Shown here piece by piece: positions 7,954-16,356 of a stretch of 64,000 nucleotides of DNA. Within the stretch, counting starts at the first letter, position 1; each line of letters begins with the position of its first letter. Origin of the DNA: Acidimicrobiaceae bacterium (GTDB lineage Bacteria > Actinomycetota > Acidimicrobiia > Acidimicrobiales > Aldehydirespiratoraceae); NCBI GenBank assembly GCA_026706815.1, contig JAPOYA010000057.1, positions 1 through 64,000 of the forward strand. Direction: 5' to 3'. The notes beneath the pieces were generated by a model that was not told where the DNA came from, ran no database searches, and saw only the letters and a program-made list of their open reading frames with translations. The translations under genes were made by a program, and so were the position numbers.

Positions 7954-8820
7954 ATGAAATTCGGTCTGGCGTTTGCCAATGTCATGCACTTCGGCACCGG
8001 CGAGGGTGCCAAATTGATCGGTCGAGCCGCTGAAGCGGCGGGCTTCGAATCGGTATGGACGGTTGAACACATCATCTATCCCGAGGGTTATCAGTCGATC
8101 TACCCCTACGACGACAGCGGGAAAATGCCTGGGACCGGGGAGAACCCGATCCCCGATCCATTGATCTGGCTCGGTTTCGTGGCTGCGCACACCACTAGCC
8201 TGCGTCTTGCCACGGGCATCTCGCTGCTTCCTGAGCGCAGTCCCATCACCTACGCCAAAGAGGTGGCCACGCTAGACAGCCTGTCAGGCGGGAGGGTCGA
8301 GCTGGGCATAGGGATCGGTTGGCTCAAAGAAGAGTTCGAGGCGCTGGGTGTGCCGTGGGAGAGGCGCGGCCCGCGCACCGAGGAGTACATGGAGGTGATG
8401 CGGGCGCTCTGGGCCGACAATGCGGTGTCGTTCGACGGAGAGTTCGTCAGCTTCGACCCCATCTCCTGCAACCCCAAGCCGGCCGACGGCTCAGTGCCCA
8501 TCCATATCGGAGGGCACAGCCGCGCTGCTGCGGAACGAGCGGGAAGGGTCGGCGACGGCTTCTGGCCGGCGCAAGGTGATCTGCCCGAGCTCTTCGAGAT
8601 CGCACGGCAGACGGCCGCGGACCATGGCCGTGATCCGGAGGCGATTGAGCTGACCGGCCAGCACATGGGCATCTTCGGAGATGATCCGGGCGCGGCGGTC
8701 GAGGAGTTGGCCTCTTGGGGAGCGAACCGCATGATCGTGCCGTCTTTCTTGTTTTTCCGCGATACGGCCGACTCGCTCGCTGCCTGGGGTGACAAAGTCA
8801 TTGCCAATGTCTCCGTTTGA
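7954..8820 (+). CDS. LLM-class F420-dependent oxidoreductase
   Basis: 288 residues of the luciferase-like TIM-barrel family. Typical segments are AAEAAGFESVWTVEHI, LRLATGISLLPERSPITYAKEVATLDSLSGGRVELGIGIGW (split over residues ~90-130), and PIHIGGHSRAAAERAGRVGDGFWP. Actinobacterial members of this subgroup use reduced F420 for hydride transfer to varied substrates. The substrate here is unknown. It stands alone between the rhomboid gene and the VIT transporter gene. Confidence 0.82.
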   Translation: MKFGLAFANVMHFGTGEGAKLIGRAAEAAGFESVWTVEHIIYPEGYQSIYPYDDSGKMPGTGENPIPDPLIWLGFVAAHTTSLRLATGISLLPERSPITYAKEVATLDSLSGGRVELGIGIGWLKEEFEALGVPWERRGPRTEEYMEVMRALWADNAVSFDGEFVSFDPISCNPKPADGSVPIHIGGHSRAAAERAGRVGDGFWPAQGDLPELFEIARQTAADHGRDPEAIELTGQHMGIFGDDPGAAVEELASWGANRMIVPSFLFFRDTADSLAAWGDKVIANVSV

Positions 8821-8969
8821 GGTGAGCCGTTGAGGTGCGCTTCCACCCCCAGTTTGAATCTCGGGGCTTCTACGTCTTTGGAGCAGTTTGGCCGAATCGG
8901 CACCATTCCAGTGTTGTAATCGCCAAGATTTCGGCACGACCGGTGATCCGGTCTGACAGACTGTTGACG

Positions 8970-9728
8970 ATGACCGCTGACGACCCAGAGAACGGTTCAG
9001 AGCAAGAGCACGAACACGACCATCCGCACAGCTATCTGGTCCATCGTCACCGTGATGTTCAAGGAGGTGAGGCCCGGGCTGCCGTTTTCGGCTTCAGCGA
9101 CGGCTTGGTGTCCAATGTCGCTCTCATCATCGGGATAACGGGAGCATCGGCGGATGGGTCACTGGTACGACTCGCCGGCATCAGCGGACTGTTGGCGGGA
9201 GCCATTTCGATGGCGGCCGGAGAGTGGGTCTCGATTCGTGCGCACAACGAACTGGTGGAACGGGAGATCGCCATTGAGCGAAAGTCCTTGGAGGAGAATC
9301 CCAAAGCAGAGATCCGAGAACTTGCCGCCATATATCGAGAGCGAGGACTGAACCCGGAGAGTGCCGAACAGCTCGCCAGCGAGATAATGGCCGACCCCGA
9401 AGTCGCCTTGGATGTACACGCACGCGAAGAATTAGGCGTGGACCCCGAGGGGGCGGGCAGTCCTCTGCGGGTCGCGTTGTCGTCGTTCTCCGCTTTCGCG
9501 ACGGGCGCGTTCGTTCCTTTGTTCCCGTGGTTGTTTGCCGAGGGTGCCGGTGCCGCAGTCGCCTCGGTTGTGATGGCGGTCGTTGCCGCGTCGCTGGCGG
9601 GCGTTGCCTTGGCAGTTTTCACCGGTCGCTCCAAGGTGCGAACCGCGGCGCGTCAGGTTCTGGTGGCGGCAGGCGCTTGCGGTGCCACGTTCCTGATCGG
9701 CTCGCTGCTGGGCGTGTCGGTGGCCTAG
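8970..9728 (+). CDS. VIT1/CCC1-family iron/manganese transporter
   Basis: 252 residues. A His/Glu-rich N-terminus (EQEHEHDHPHSYLVHRHRD) precedes the first helix, AAVFGFSDGLVSNVALIIG. A second helix leads into GAISMAAGEWVSIRAHNELVERE, the family signature whose acidic cytoplasmic loop binds metal. The C-terminal helices are rich in Ala and Gly. The family moves Fe2+ or Mn2+ out of the cytoplasm or into stores. The ATG at 8970 is preferred because the frame upstream lacks family sequence. Confidence 0.85.
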   Translation: MTADDPENGSEQEHEHDHPHSYLVHRHRDVQGGEARAAVFGFSDGLVSNVALIIGITGASADGSLVRLAGISGLLAGAISMAAGEWVSIRAHNELVEREIAIERKSLEENPKAEIRELAAIYRERGLNPESAEQLASEIMADPEVALDVHAREELGVDPEGAGSPLRVALSSFSAFATGAFVPLFPWLFAEGAGAAVASVVMAVVAASLAGVALAVFTGRSKVRTAARQVLVAAGACGATFLIGSLLGVSVA

Positions 9729-9795
9729 ACCCAGCGGCCGAGCGCGGCCATAGCCGGCTTGCGCCGACAATGTTCAGCCTCATAGCCTAGGATCG

Positions 9796-9962
9796 ATGGC
9801 AGGGCCTCTTGCTGGTGTGAAAGTGGTTGAACGGCTGGTCTGGGCGCACTTCCCTACGGGTCTATGCGCTTGGCTGAGAGCTCTGATGTGTTTCTCGAGT
9901 CGTTCCGCCCCGGCGTCGCCGAGATAGCCCAGCTTCGTTCGCAATCGGCTATCGGAGGCTGA
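9796..9962 (+). pseudogene. Family III CoA-transferase (CaiB/AMACR) remnant
   Basis: It begins MAGPLAGVKVVE, the standard opening of CaiB/BaiF and alpha-methylacyl-CoA racemase proteins. After a deletion and frame change it continues LAESSDVFLESFRPGVAEIA, normally about 80 residues farther on. It then stops at 9960-9962. The great majority of a roughly 380-residue protein is missing. Confidence 0.7.
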
Positions 9963-9972
9963 AGCTGCTGCT

Positions 9973-10656
9973 CTAGTTCCCAGACAGCGAGGCGGCGATG
10001 TTGCGGATGGCGCTGGAGACTTCGTCCGGATGCGAGCGCATCACGTAGTGGCGGGCACCCTCGACAGTCGTGCGAGTCGCATGCGGCAGCTTCTTCTCCA
10101 TGTAGTCGTTGGCGCCGAGATAGGCCCTGTCGCCGTCGCCGATCACCAACGCCACCGGCAACGTCAGTTCGGTCATGCGGTCGATCACCATGGAATCAAC
10201 ATGCAGCCCCGCGGTGGCGGCCAACTCGCTCACGCCGTAGCTCGGAGCATTCTTCAACAGCCTTGAGTTCCACCCCTGTCGAGCCTCCGGGTCGCGGAAC
10301 CCGGGGCCGGTCGATACCAGCACCAGAGCGTCGACAACGCCCGGGCGGGTCAGGGCGTAGGCCATAGCGAGATATCCGCCGAGTGAATGCCCGACGAACA
10401 CGACCGGGCGCTCCGACTCGGAGATGACCGCGTCGAGATCTTCAAGCATCGCGCTGCGCTCGTATGCCGAAGGGTCGGTGCTGACCGGCGACTTGCCGTG
10501 TCCGGGCAGGTCGGCGGCAACACAGAGATGATCCGAGAGAAGCTCGATGGTCGGCGTCCAGACCTCCGAGTCCGAATCGACGCCGTGAACGAACAGCAGC
10601 GTGGCCGGACTCTTGGACGCGGACCCGGTGGTGGTGACGTGCAGGGGAGTGCTCAT
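9973..10656 (-). CDS. Alpha/beta hydrolase
   Basis: 227 residues with the usual order: the oxyanion-hole region LLFVHGVDSDSEVW, DLPGHGKSP, the nucleophile elbow FVGHSLGGYLA near residue 92, the acid in VIGDGDRAYLG, and the catalytic histidine in EGARHYV near residue 205. No lid domain large enough to suggest a substrate is seen. Its ATG overlaps the stop of the upstream CDF transporter by one base, so the two form an operon. The substrate is unknown. Confidence 0.8.
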   Translation of the reverse strand: MSTPLHVTTTGSASKSPATLLFVHGVDSDSEVWTPTIELLSDHLCVAADLPGHGKSPVSTDPSAYERSAMLEDLDAVISESERPVVFVGHSLGGYLAMAYALTRPGVVDALVLVSTGPGFRDPEARQGWNSRLLKNAPSYGVSELAATAGLHVDSMVIDRMTELTLPVALVIGDGDRAYLGANDYMEKKLPHATRTTVEGARHYVMRSHPDEVSSAIRNIAASLSGN

Positions 10657-11585
10657 TAGTTGGATTCGGGAGTGTCTGGGCGATGGACGTCGGGCTCGAT
10701 GTACATGGGGCGCGCTTGGGGGACGTCGCTGCGGACCTTTGCTTCGATCTCGTTGATGACGTCGCCCAGTTGCTCGGTCGTGTAGCTCGGGTCGAATGCG
10801 ACTTTCGCTCCGACAAGGAGTTCCTCGGGACCGAGGTACTGAGTACGGATGTGAATAATGCGCTCCACGCCCGTGACGCTCTCAACGGCTTTGGCGATTT
10901 TGGACTGCGTTTTGGCGGTTGCTCCCTCGCCGATCAGCAGGCTCTTCATCTCGATGGCCAGAACCACCGCGATCAGGCCCAGCAGAACACCGATCGAGAG
11001 CGTGCCGATCCCATCCCAAACAGGGGCGTCGAACGCCACCGCTACCGCCAAGGCGCCAAGCGCCAGGAGCAGGCCGATCATCGCTCCTAGATCCTCGAGA
11101 AGAACAACCGGAAGCTCGGGTACGCGCGAGCGACGGATGAAAGCAATCCAACTCAGGTCGCCTCGAACCCGATTGGACTCGACGACGGCAGTGCGCAAGG
11201 CATAGCCCTCAAAGACAATCCCGATAGCGAGAACCGAAAATGCCCAGATCGGAGCGTCAATCGGGTGGGGGTGGCGGATCTTCTCGACGCCCTCGTAAAT
11301 CGCGAACATCGAACCAACGGTGAACAGCACGAGAGCGACCACGAAAGACCAGAAGTATCGCTCCCTGCCGTAACCGAAGGGGTGGGTCGTTGTGGCTTCT
11401 CGTCTGGCTAGACGTCCGCCCAAGAGCAGTAGGGCTTGATTGCTGGTGTCGGCGCAGGAGTGGACCGCCTCTGCCAGCATCGAAGACGCTCCAGTGAAAG
11501 CGAACGCCACGAACTTGGCGATGGCGATCCCGAGATTCGCGAAGAATGCGGTGAGGATTACCTTGGTTCCGCCACCTGCTGCCAT
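10656..11585 (-). CDS. Cation diffusion facilitator (zinc/divalent metal efflux)
   Basis: 309 residues, with a family-like N-terminal half of about six helices and a C-terminal cytoplasmic ferredoxin-like domain. The HSCAD motif in helix 2 (AEAVHSCADTSNQ) supplies the metal ligands. A second polar pair sits in VVLLEDLGAMIG. The HPFGYGRERYFWSF loop is characteristic of the branch related to SLC30A9. It exports zinc, iron or cobalt by proton exchange. It is co-transcribed with the hydrolase gene by a one-base overlap. Confidence 0.85.
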   Translation of the reverse strand: MAAGGGTKVILTAFFANLGIAIAKFVAFAFTGASSMLAEAVHSCADTSNQALLLLGGRLARREATTTHPFGYGRERYFWSFVVALVLFTVGSMFAIYEGVEKIRHPHPIDAPIWAFSVLAIGIVFEGYALRTAVVESNRVRGDLSWIAFIRRSRVPELPVVLLEDLGAMIGLLLALGALAVAVAFDAPVWDGIGTLSIGVLLGLIAVVLAIEMKSLLIGEGATAKTQSKIAKAVESVTGVERIIHIRTQYLGPEELLVGAKVAFDPSYTTEQLGDVINEIEAKVRSDVPQARPMYIEPDVHRPDTPESN

Positions 11586-11639
11586 TCAAGCTCCTCGGGT
11601 CTCGTTGCGAATCCAAGCACGGACCCCGAAGAGGATAGC

Positions 11640-11667
11640 GTTGTTTGCGCCGGGCGTAGCCGGAGCC
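11640..11667. repeat. Dispersed intergenic repeat copy
   Basis: GTTGTTTGCGCCGGGCGTAG followed by CCGGAGCC. It is the reverse complement of the units at 7829-7892 and lies in the gap between the CDF and MaoC genes. Confidence 0.7.
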
Positions 11668-11720
11668 GCGGCGGCACTGTTCTGTGGGCGCGCACGAACC
11701 AACGGGTACTGTTGCATCTC

Positions 11721-12176
11721 ATGGTGACTGTCTTTGCATCCCCCGACGACCTGCTGAATGCGGTCGGCGCTGAGCTCGGATCCAGCGAGTGGCTCACGAT
11801 CAACCAGGAGCGCATCAACCTGTTCGCCGACGCGACCGGGGACCATCAGTGGATCCATGTGGATCCAGCCGCGGCCGAAAAGGGCCCGTTCGGCGCCACG
11901 GTCGCCCACGGCTACCTCACCCTTGCGCTCACCAACCAGTTCCTGCCCGAGATAGTGCGCGTCGACGGCGCGTCCATGGGGATCAACTACGGCACCAACA
12001 AAGTGCGCTTCCCTCAACCGGTCACGGTAGGCAGCAAGGTGCGGGCCAGCGCGGTTCTCAGCGATGCCCAAGAGGTCAGCGGAGGAGTTCAGGCAGTCAT
12101 CACGATCACCGTCGAGATCGACGGGCAGACCAAACCGGCCTGCGTTGTCGAGTCCGTCAGTCGGTTCCTGCGATGA
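11721..12176 (+). CDS. MaoC-family (R)-specific enoyl-CoA hydratase
   Basis: 151 residues with a single hot-dog fold. The hydratase signature is clear: INLFADATGDHQWIHVD with the catalytic Asp/His pair near residue 40, then GPFGATVAHGYLTLAL. Members hydrate trans-2-enoyl-CoA thioesters. The start at 11721 gives the normal length, and the longer open frame upstream is the shadow of the CDF gene. It is followed closely by map on the same strand. Confidence 0.85.
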   Translation: MVTVFASPDDLLNAVGAELGSSEWLTINQERINLFADATGDHQWIHVDPAAAEKGPFGATVAHGYLTLALTNQFLPEIVRVDGASMGINYGTNKVRFPQPVTVGSKVRASAVLSDAQEVSGGVQAVITITVEIDGQTKPACVVESVSRFLR

Positions 12177-12213
12177 ACTCCTCCGGCCCAGATCGCGCTG
12201 TCGATGGTGTCGT

Positions 12214-13167
12214 ATGATGGCGAAACGCAAGCGGCGCAGTCCGCGACCATCGCTAGTCGAGGCGTCGTACCCGCCGGTCGTGCCGGGTCTGTTGAGTCCT
12301 GCCCGACGCGTGCCCGCGGCTATCAAGCGTCCGCCCTACGCCCTGACGGGCCAACCTCCTCCTTCGAACTCCTCATTGGTTCGCACGCCCGAAGAGCTTG
12401 CTGCGATGCGCCGTACTGGGGCTGTCGCCGCGGAGATCCTCCTGAGGGCGGGCGAGGCGGCTCGACCCGGAGTCACCACTGACGAGATCGACCGGCTGGT
12501 ACACGAACTGTCGATCGAAGCCGGCGGTTACCCGAGTCCGCTCAACTACCGGGGCTTCCCCAAGTCCGTCTGCACATCGGTCAACGAGGTGATCTGCCAC
12601 GGAATTCCCGACAGTCGGCCTCTGGGAGACGGCGACATCGTCAACATCGACGTCACTTTCTTCCGTGAGGGAGTTCACGGAGACACATCGGCCACGTTCC
12701 TTGTCGGTGATGTGGCCCCTGAGTCGATCATGCTGGTCGAGGTGACGCTCGAGTCTCTCGACCTCGCGATCGCCGCGCTGGGCCCAGGCGCGATGGTGCG
12801 CGACATCGGCCGTGCCATCGAGTCCCATGCCATGAAGCATCGGTTGGGCGTGGTCCGCGAGTTCATCGGCCACGGTGTGGGCACTGAATTCCACTCCGGT
12901 CTGCAGATACCTCACTACCACGACCGTCGGCTCACGATCCCCCTCGAGTACGGCACCACCTTCACAATCGAACCGATGCTCACTCTTGGGGCTCCGGACG
13001 CGGCAATGTGGGACGACGAGTGGACTGCGGTCACCATCGACGGGAGCCGCACCGCCCAGTTCGAACACACTCTGGTTATGGGAGAGAACGGGGCCGAACG
13101 GCTCACGGTCACCGAATCGGGCGAATGCGCGCACGACTTGGTGCGCGTCGCTGTATTGAGCCGTTAG
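12214..13167 (+). CDS. map: Type I methionine aminopeptidase with N-terminal extension
   Basis: About 317 residues. The catalytic M24 domain starts near VRTPEELAAMRRTGAVAAEIL and carries the usual ligands: His in VICHGIPD, Asp in VNIDVTFF, Asp in GDTSATF, His in FIGHGVGTEFH, and Glu in TIEPM and QFEHT. About 50 residues of basic, Pro-rich sequence (LLSPARRVPAAIKRPPYAL) precede it, as in mycobacterial MapB, where the extension is thought to contact the ribosome. It removes N-terminal Met during translation. ATGs at 12214 and 12217 are both possible. Confidence 0.9.
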   Translation: MMAKRKRRSPRPSLVEASYPPVVPGLLSPARRVPAAIKRPPYALTGQPPPSNSSLVRTPEELAAMRRTGAVAAEILLRAGEAARPGVTTDEIDRLVHELSIEAGGYPSPLNYRGFPKSVCTSVNEVICHGIPDSRPLGDGDIVNIDVTFFREGVHGDTSATFLVGDVAPESIMLVEVTLESLDLAIAALGPGAMVRDIGRAIESHAMKHRLGVVREFIGHGVGTEFHSGLQIPHYHDRRLTIPLEYGTTFTIEPMLTLGAPDAAMWDDEWTAVTIDGSRTAQFEHTLVMGENGAERLTVTESGECAHDLVRVAVLSR

Positions 13168-13216
13168 CAGCACGATCCTGCATGCGGACACAGCGCACCG
13201 AGCCGGTGTACGCAAC

Positions 13217-14758
13217 TCAGGAGTACGACGTGCTGTCGGAACGGGGGAGTTCAACCCAGGTGCGGCCAGGGAGGATCGAAATCCGGCGCCCCTGGGCGTC
13301 TGAATAGGTCGTTACGTCGGTAGCTCTCTGACGAGACCAGGTGGCTTCCACCGCGTGGCCATCGGTGAACACGAGTGCCCGGCCAGAACCGACGGTAATC
13401 GCCTCCGGCGATCGAGAATCGGCGGCCGATTGCCCGTAGCGGGTGAACTGCACGATCACAGTGGCAGGGCTTGTGCGTACCCCCCGGTTGTCGAACATCG
13501 GCCTGCCGTCCTGGGTTCGATCCCACCCCGACCCGTTCCAGGTGTAGGAGACTTCGGTATAGCCATAGTCAATGTCGACGGAGCTCGCGGGGATCGCCGT
13601 GGAGTTGACCGGTTCGTTCGGATCGCGGAACACGAACATCGGCGAAGGCAGACCAGTGCCGGAATATCCGCTGCCCGCCGACCACAGGTTGCCGGTGTTG
13701 GCAAAGAGGTTGTGAGGCACTCTCCGGCTTGAAACCCGATAGTAGAGCTGTGGGGCCGCGCCCACTCCGACGTCGACCAGCGTGGACTGGGCCAGCGCCG
13801 CGCGTGTGCCCCGGTTTCCGCCCGAATTGGCGAACAGCGGGCTGTTGAGCTGAGCCAGAAGATCGAAGTCCCCGGTGCGCATCGAGCGAACCGGACCTAC
13901 CTCTGCTGGTGCTGTTGAATGGAACACCGCAGCCAGTCGAGTGGCGAACTCGACCTCTTCGACGAACACGATGTCTGCCTCGTTGATGCCCGCCTGGGGC
14001 ATGGCTGCGGGAACATTGTCGATCTTGACCACCAGAGCTGGTCTGGAGACGTGCGAAGTGACGTCCAACCCGGTGAGAACTGCGGAAATCTGCCGCGATT
14101 GTTCCTTCTCGATCCGGATGAGCGTGTTCTGGATGGCCACAAGGGTGTTTTCAAGCTCGGCTTTTGCGGCGGCGACCTCGTCTCTGAGTTGTCGTTCGAG
14201 AGCTTGGCGCTGCTCGAACTGGTCTTGTGAAGCGGAGAGGAGCTGCCGTGTCCGGGCTAGTTGGTCGGTGAGGCTTTGCAGGCGGGTGTCGATCTCGTCA
14301 AGACGCCGGGTCGCATCGGCGACCACCGACTGATAGAGCACGCGCCGTTGGGGCACCTTGGTGTTGCCGTCCAGAGCGCGGATTTCGTCGATCAACCCGC
14401 TCTGGCGGGGGTCGCCCTGCCTGAATCCGATAACTGCTATCTCGATGCGGGTGGCTGCGGGCTCGCGCCGCTCGTCCACTGTTCTCTCAAACTCGTCGGC
14501 TGTCAGCTCGAGCTGCGTGCTCTCTGTCGCGATCGTGTTGCTGAGGTCGAAGATCTCGTTGTTGATCTCACCCAGAGTCGCTTCCTGTGCCGCTATGAAC
14601 GCGGTCAGCTCGTCGCGTCTACTCTCTTGTTCGCGCAGGTGCGCCTCCTCTTCGCGCAGGATCTGCGGGTCTCCTTGGCTGAGAGCAGGTGCCGCCAGAG
14701 TCGACACAGCCGCACAGCAAACGATGATGAGGGAGAGGACTCGAGAGGTTTTTGCCAT
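13217..14758 (-). CDS. Secreted coiled-coil protein with DUF3048 domain
   Basis: About 513 residues from an ATG at 14758. A signal peptide (SLIIVCCAAVSTLAAPALSQ) is followed by roughly 220 residues of coiled coil (EEEAHLREQESRRDELTAF; ALERQLRDEVAAAKAELE). Then comes a DUF3048 region: PALVVKIDNVPAAMPQAG, ADIVFVEEVEFATRLAAVFH, GPVRSMRTGDFDLLAQLN, and a C-terminal half with PHNLFANT and DGRPMFDNRG. DUF3048 lipoproteins are usually about 330-350 residues without a long coiled coil. This arrangement resembles the coiled coil of cell-wall hydrolase activators such as PcsB. The function is unknown, but it is probably cell-envelope. Confidence 0.7.
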   Translation of the reverse strand: MAKTSRVLSLIIVCCAAVSTLAAPALSQGDPQILREEEAHLREQESRRDELTAFIAAQEATLGEINNEIFDLSNTIATESTQLELTADEFERTVDERREPAATRIEIAVIGFRQGDPRQSGLIDEIRALDGNTKVPQRRVLYQSVVADATRRLDEIDTRLQSLTDQLARTRQLLSASQDQFEQRQALERQLRDEVAAAKAELENTLVAIQNTLIRIEKEQSRQISAVLTGLDVTSHVSRPALVVKIDNVPAAMPQAGINEADIVFVEEVEFATRLAAVFHSTAPAEVGPVRSMRTGDFDLLAQLNSPLFANSGGNRGTRAALAQSTLVDVGVGAAPQLYYRVSSRRVPHNLFANTGNLWSAGSGYSGTGLPSPMFVFRDPNEPVNSTAIPASSVDIDYGYTEVSYTWNGSGWDRTQDGRPMFDNRGVRTSPATVIVQFTRYGQSAADSRSPEAITVGSGRALVFTDGHAVEATWSRQRATDVTTYSDAQGRRISILPGRTWVELPRSDSTSYS

Positions 14759-14832
14759 GGCCAAGACGGGGATTTTGCCCGCTCGACGGCTCATGGTACC
14801 GGTCGAAGACGCGCCAACGGGGTACCGTTGCG

Positions 14833-15348
14833 ATGGTGCCGACGCAGCCGTTGAAGGAAATCGAGTTCGGGCGGGATGACAGCTCGGAGGTGGTTGCTGC
14901 GATGGCTGAGATCGCCGCCGCGCCGGGCGCCGGCGGTTGGGTCAATATCGGCCCGGCGTTGACCGATGAGCAGGCCGCACAGGTTCCGCCCAAGAGCGGA
15001 CTTGCCGCCTGGTTCTCCGGTCGCGGACCAGCTGTTGCGATGGGAACCTGGATGCAATCCTCGATTGGCGGCCGTCCGAGAGCCGCTCAGGTCGGAGTTG
15101 AGCACGGGCAGGGCCCGAACGCGTTGAAGCGGTTGCGCGAGGCTGGTCTGGAGTTGCCCGGCGGCTGGCTGAAGCGCCAAGACCATGCCAAACACGGTGT
15201 CGTGATCGAGCTCGGTGGCGACGATGACCTGTCGGTGGCAGTCGAATGGATCATCGACGCAGTGACTATCCTGACATCTGACACAGTCCTGAGATCTGAC
15301 ACAGCGGTTGGGGACCGGTTCATCGCTGCGGTGTATCGCTCGGTCTGA
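14833..15348 (+). CDS. Conserved hypothetical protein
   Basis: 171 residues with no signal peptide or membrane segment. Features are VAAMAEIAAAPGAGGWVNIGP, an AWFSGRGPAVAMGTWM stretch, and HAKHGVVIEL before a C-terminal helix. The layout (mixed alpha/beta, WVNIGP, conserved Gly/Arg) is compatible with a small enzyme or ligand-binding protein I cannot name. It is divergent from the DUF3048 gene, so the two share the short intergenic region 14759-14832 as a promoter. The ATG at 14833 is chosen because upstream codons are a shadow of the neighbour. Confidence 0.55.
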   Translation: MVPTQPLKEIEFGRDDSSEVVAAMAEIAAAPGAGGWVNIGPALTDEQAAQVPPKSGLAAWFSGRGPAVAMGTWMQSSIGGRPRAAQVGVEHGQGPNALKRLREAGLELPGGWLKRQDHAKHGVVIELGGDDDLSVAVEWIIDAVTILTSDTVLRSDTAVGDRFIAAVYRSV

Positions 15349-15351
15349 TGC

Positions 15352-15379
15352 GTTGTTGTCGCCGGGCGCAACCGGAGCC
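15352..15379. repeat. Dispersed intergenic repeat copy
   Basis: GTTGTTGTCGCCGGGCGCAA followed by CCGGAGCC, a close variant of the units at 11640-11667 and 7829-7892. It lies directly after the stop of the hypothetical gene. Confidence 0.65.
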
Positions 15380-15418
15380 GCGGAGGACGTCACCGAGATC
15401 GTGTTGCTCGGCCCGTGG

Positions 15419-16351
15419 TCACCGAACCGCCGTGACGGCTTCGACGATCAGCTCGATCACGGCGTCGGCATCGGCGGAACGAAGGACGCGGACGTTCGCG
15501 TCGCTGTCTGCATACGAGCCTCGGTCGTCGACCACGGTCATGCCGCGGGTGTGTGCGCCGGTGAGCTCGATGTCGACCGGTTGTCGTCTGCCGTCAAAAA
15601 GCTGCGGGTGAGTGACCGCCAGTACCGCGCAGGCGTCATGAATGGGGGCTCCGGCCCAGCCCCGTAGTTCCAATGAGCGGTCGATGGCGTAGTCGAGGAG
15701 TTCAGCGGCCAGAGCGGCGGCCGGCGTGCGGGCTGCACTCATTTGATCGACTTGAGCGGGCCTGAGAAGCACCTGCTGTGTCACGTCGAGTCCGACCATC
15801 GTGATGTCGCCGCCTAGGCGAAAGACGGTGTCGGCTGCTTCGGGGTCGGCCCAGATGTTGAATTCCGCGGCGGCGGTGACGTTTCCCCCGACTGCTGCTC
15901 CGCCCATGATGGTCAACCCTTCGAGCCGCTCGGGCAATGAGGCGTCTCGATGCAGCGCCTCGGCGACATTGGTGAGCGGGCCGACGGCCACGAGATGGAG
16001 TCCTTCAACACGATGGCTGGTTTCAATGATGAACCCGACAGCATCTTCGGATTCAACGGATCGGGTGATTTCGGGCAACTCGACGTTGCCGAGGCCCGTG
16101 GCGCCGTGGACATGGCGCGCGCCTCTGGATTGGTCTGCTAGCGGCCGAGCGGCGCCGCGGTGCACCTCGACGTCGAGACCGGCGATCTGCGCGACTGCCA
16201 GGGCGTTGCGGGTGGTGTAGTCGATGCCAACGTTGCCGTCGACGGTCGTGATCCCGACGAGGTCCGCGAAATGGGCCGCGGTCAGCAGGGCGATGGCGTC
16301 GTCAAGCCCAGGATCGCAGTCGACCAGCATCGGCACGGGGGTCAATGACAT
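15419..16351 (-). CDS. Inosine-uridine preferring nucleoside hydrolase
   Basis: 310 residues. The N-terminal DCDPGLDDAIAL motif supplies the calcium-binding aspartates. VAVGPLTNVAEAL, IMGGAAVGGNVTAAAEFN(I)WADPEAA and a late IHDACAV are the other family blocks. It hydrolyses ribonucleosides to base and ribose. The ATG at 16351 has a GGAAGGG about nine bases upstream. A TTG at 16360 that would overlap the ribokinase stop is a weaker choice. The next gene upstream is ribokinase, which would phosphorylate the ribose released, so the pair forms a nucleoside salvage unit. Confidence 0.88.
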   Translation of the reverse strand: MSLTPVPMLVDCDPGLDDAIALLTAAHFADLVGITTVDGNVGIDYTTRNALAVAQIAGLDVEVHRGAARPLADQSRGARHVHGATGLGNVELPEITRSVESEDAVGFIIETSHRVEGLHLVAVGPLTNVAEALHRDASLPERLEGLTIMGGAAVGGNVTAAAEFNIWADPEAADTVFRLGGDITMVGLDVTQQVLLRPAQVDQMSAARTPAAALAAELLDYAIDRSLELRGWAGAPIHDACAVLAVTHPQLFDGRRQPVDIELTGAHTRGMTVVDDRGSYADSDANVRVLRSADADAVIELIVEAVTAVR

Positions 16352-16356
16352 TTGTC

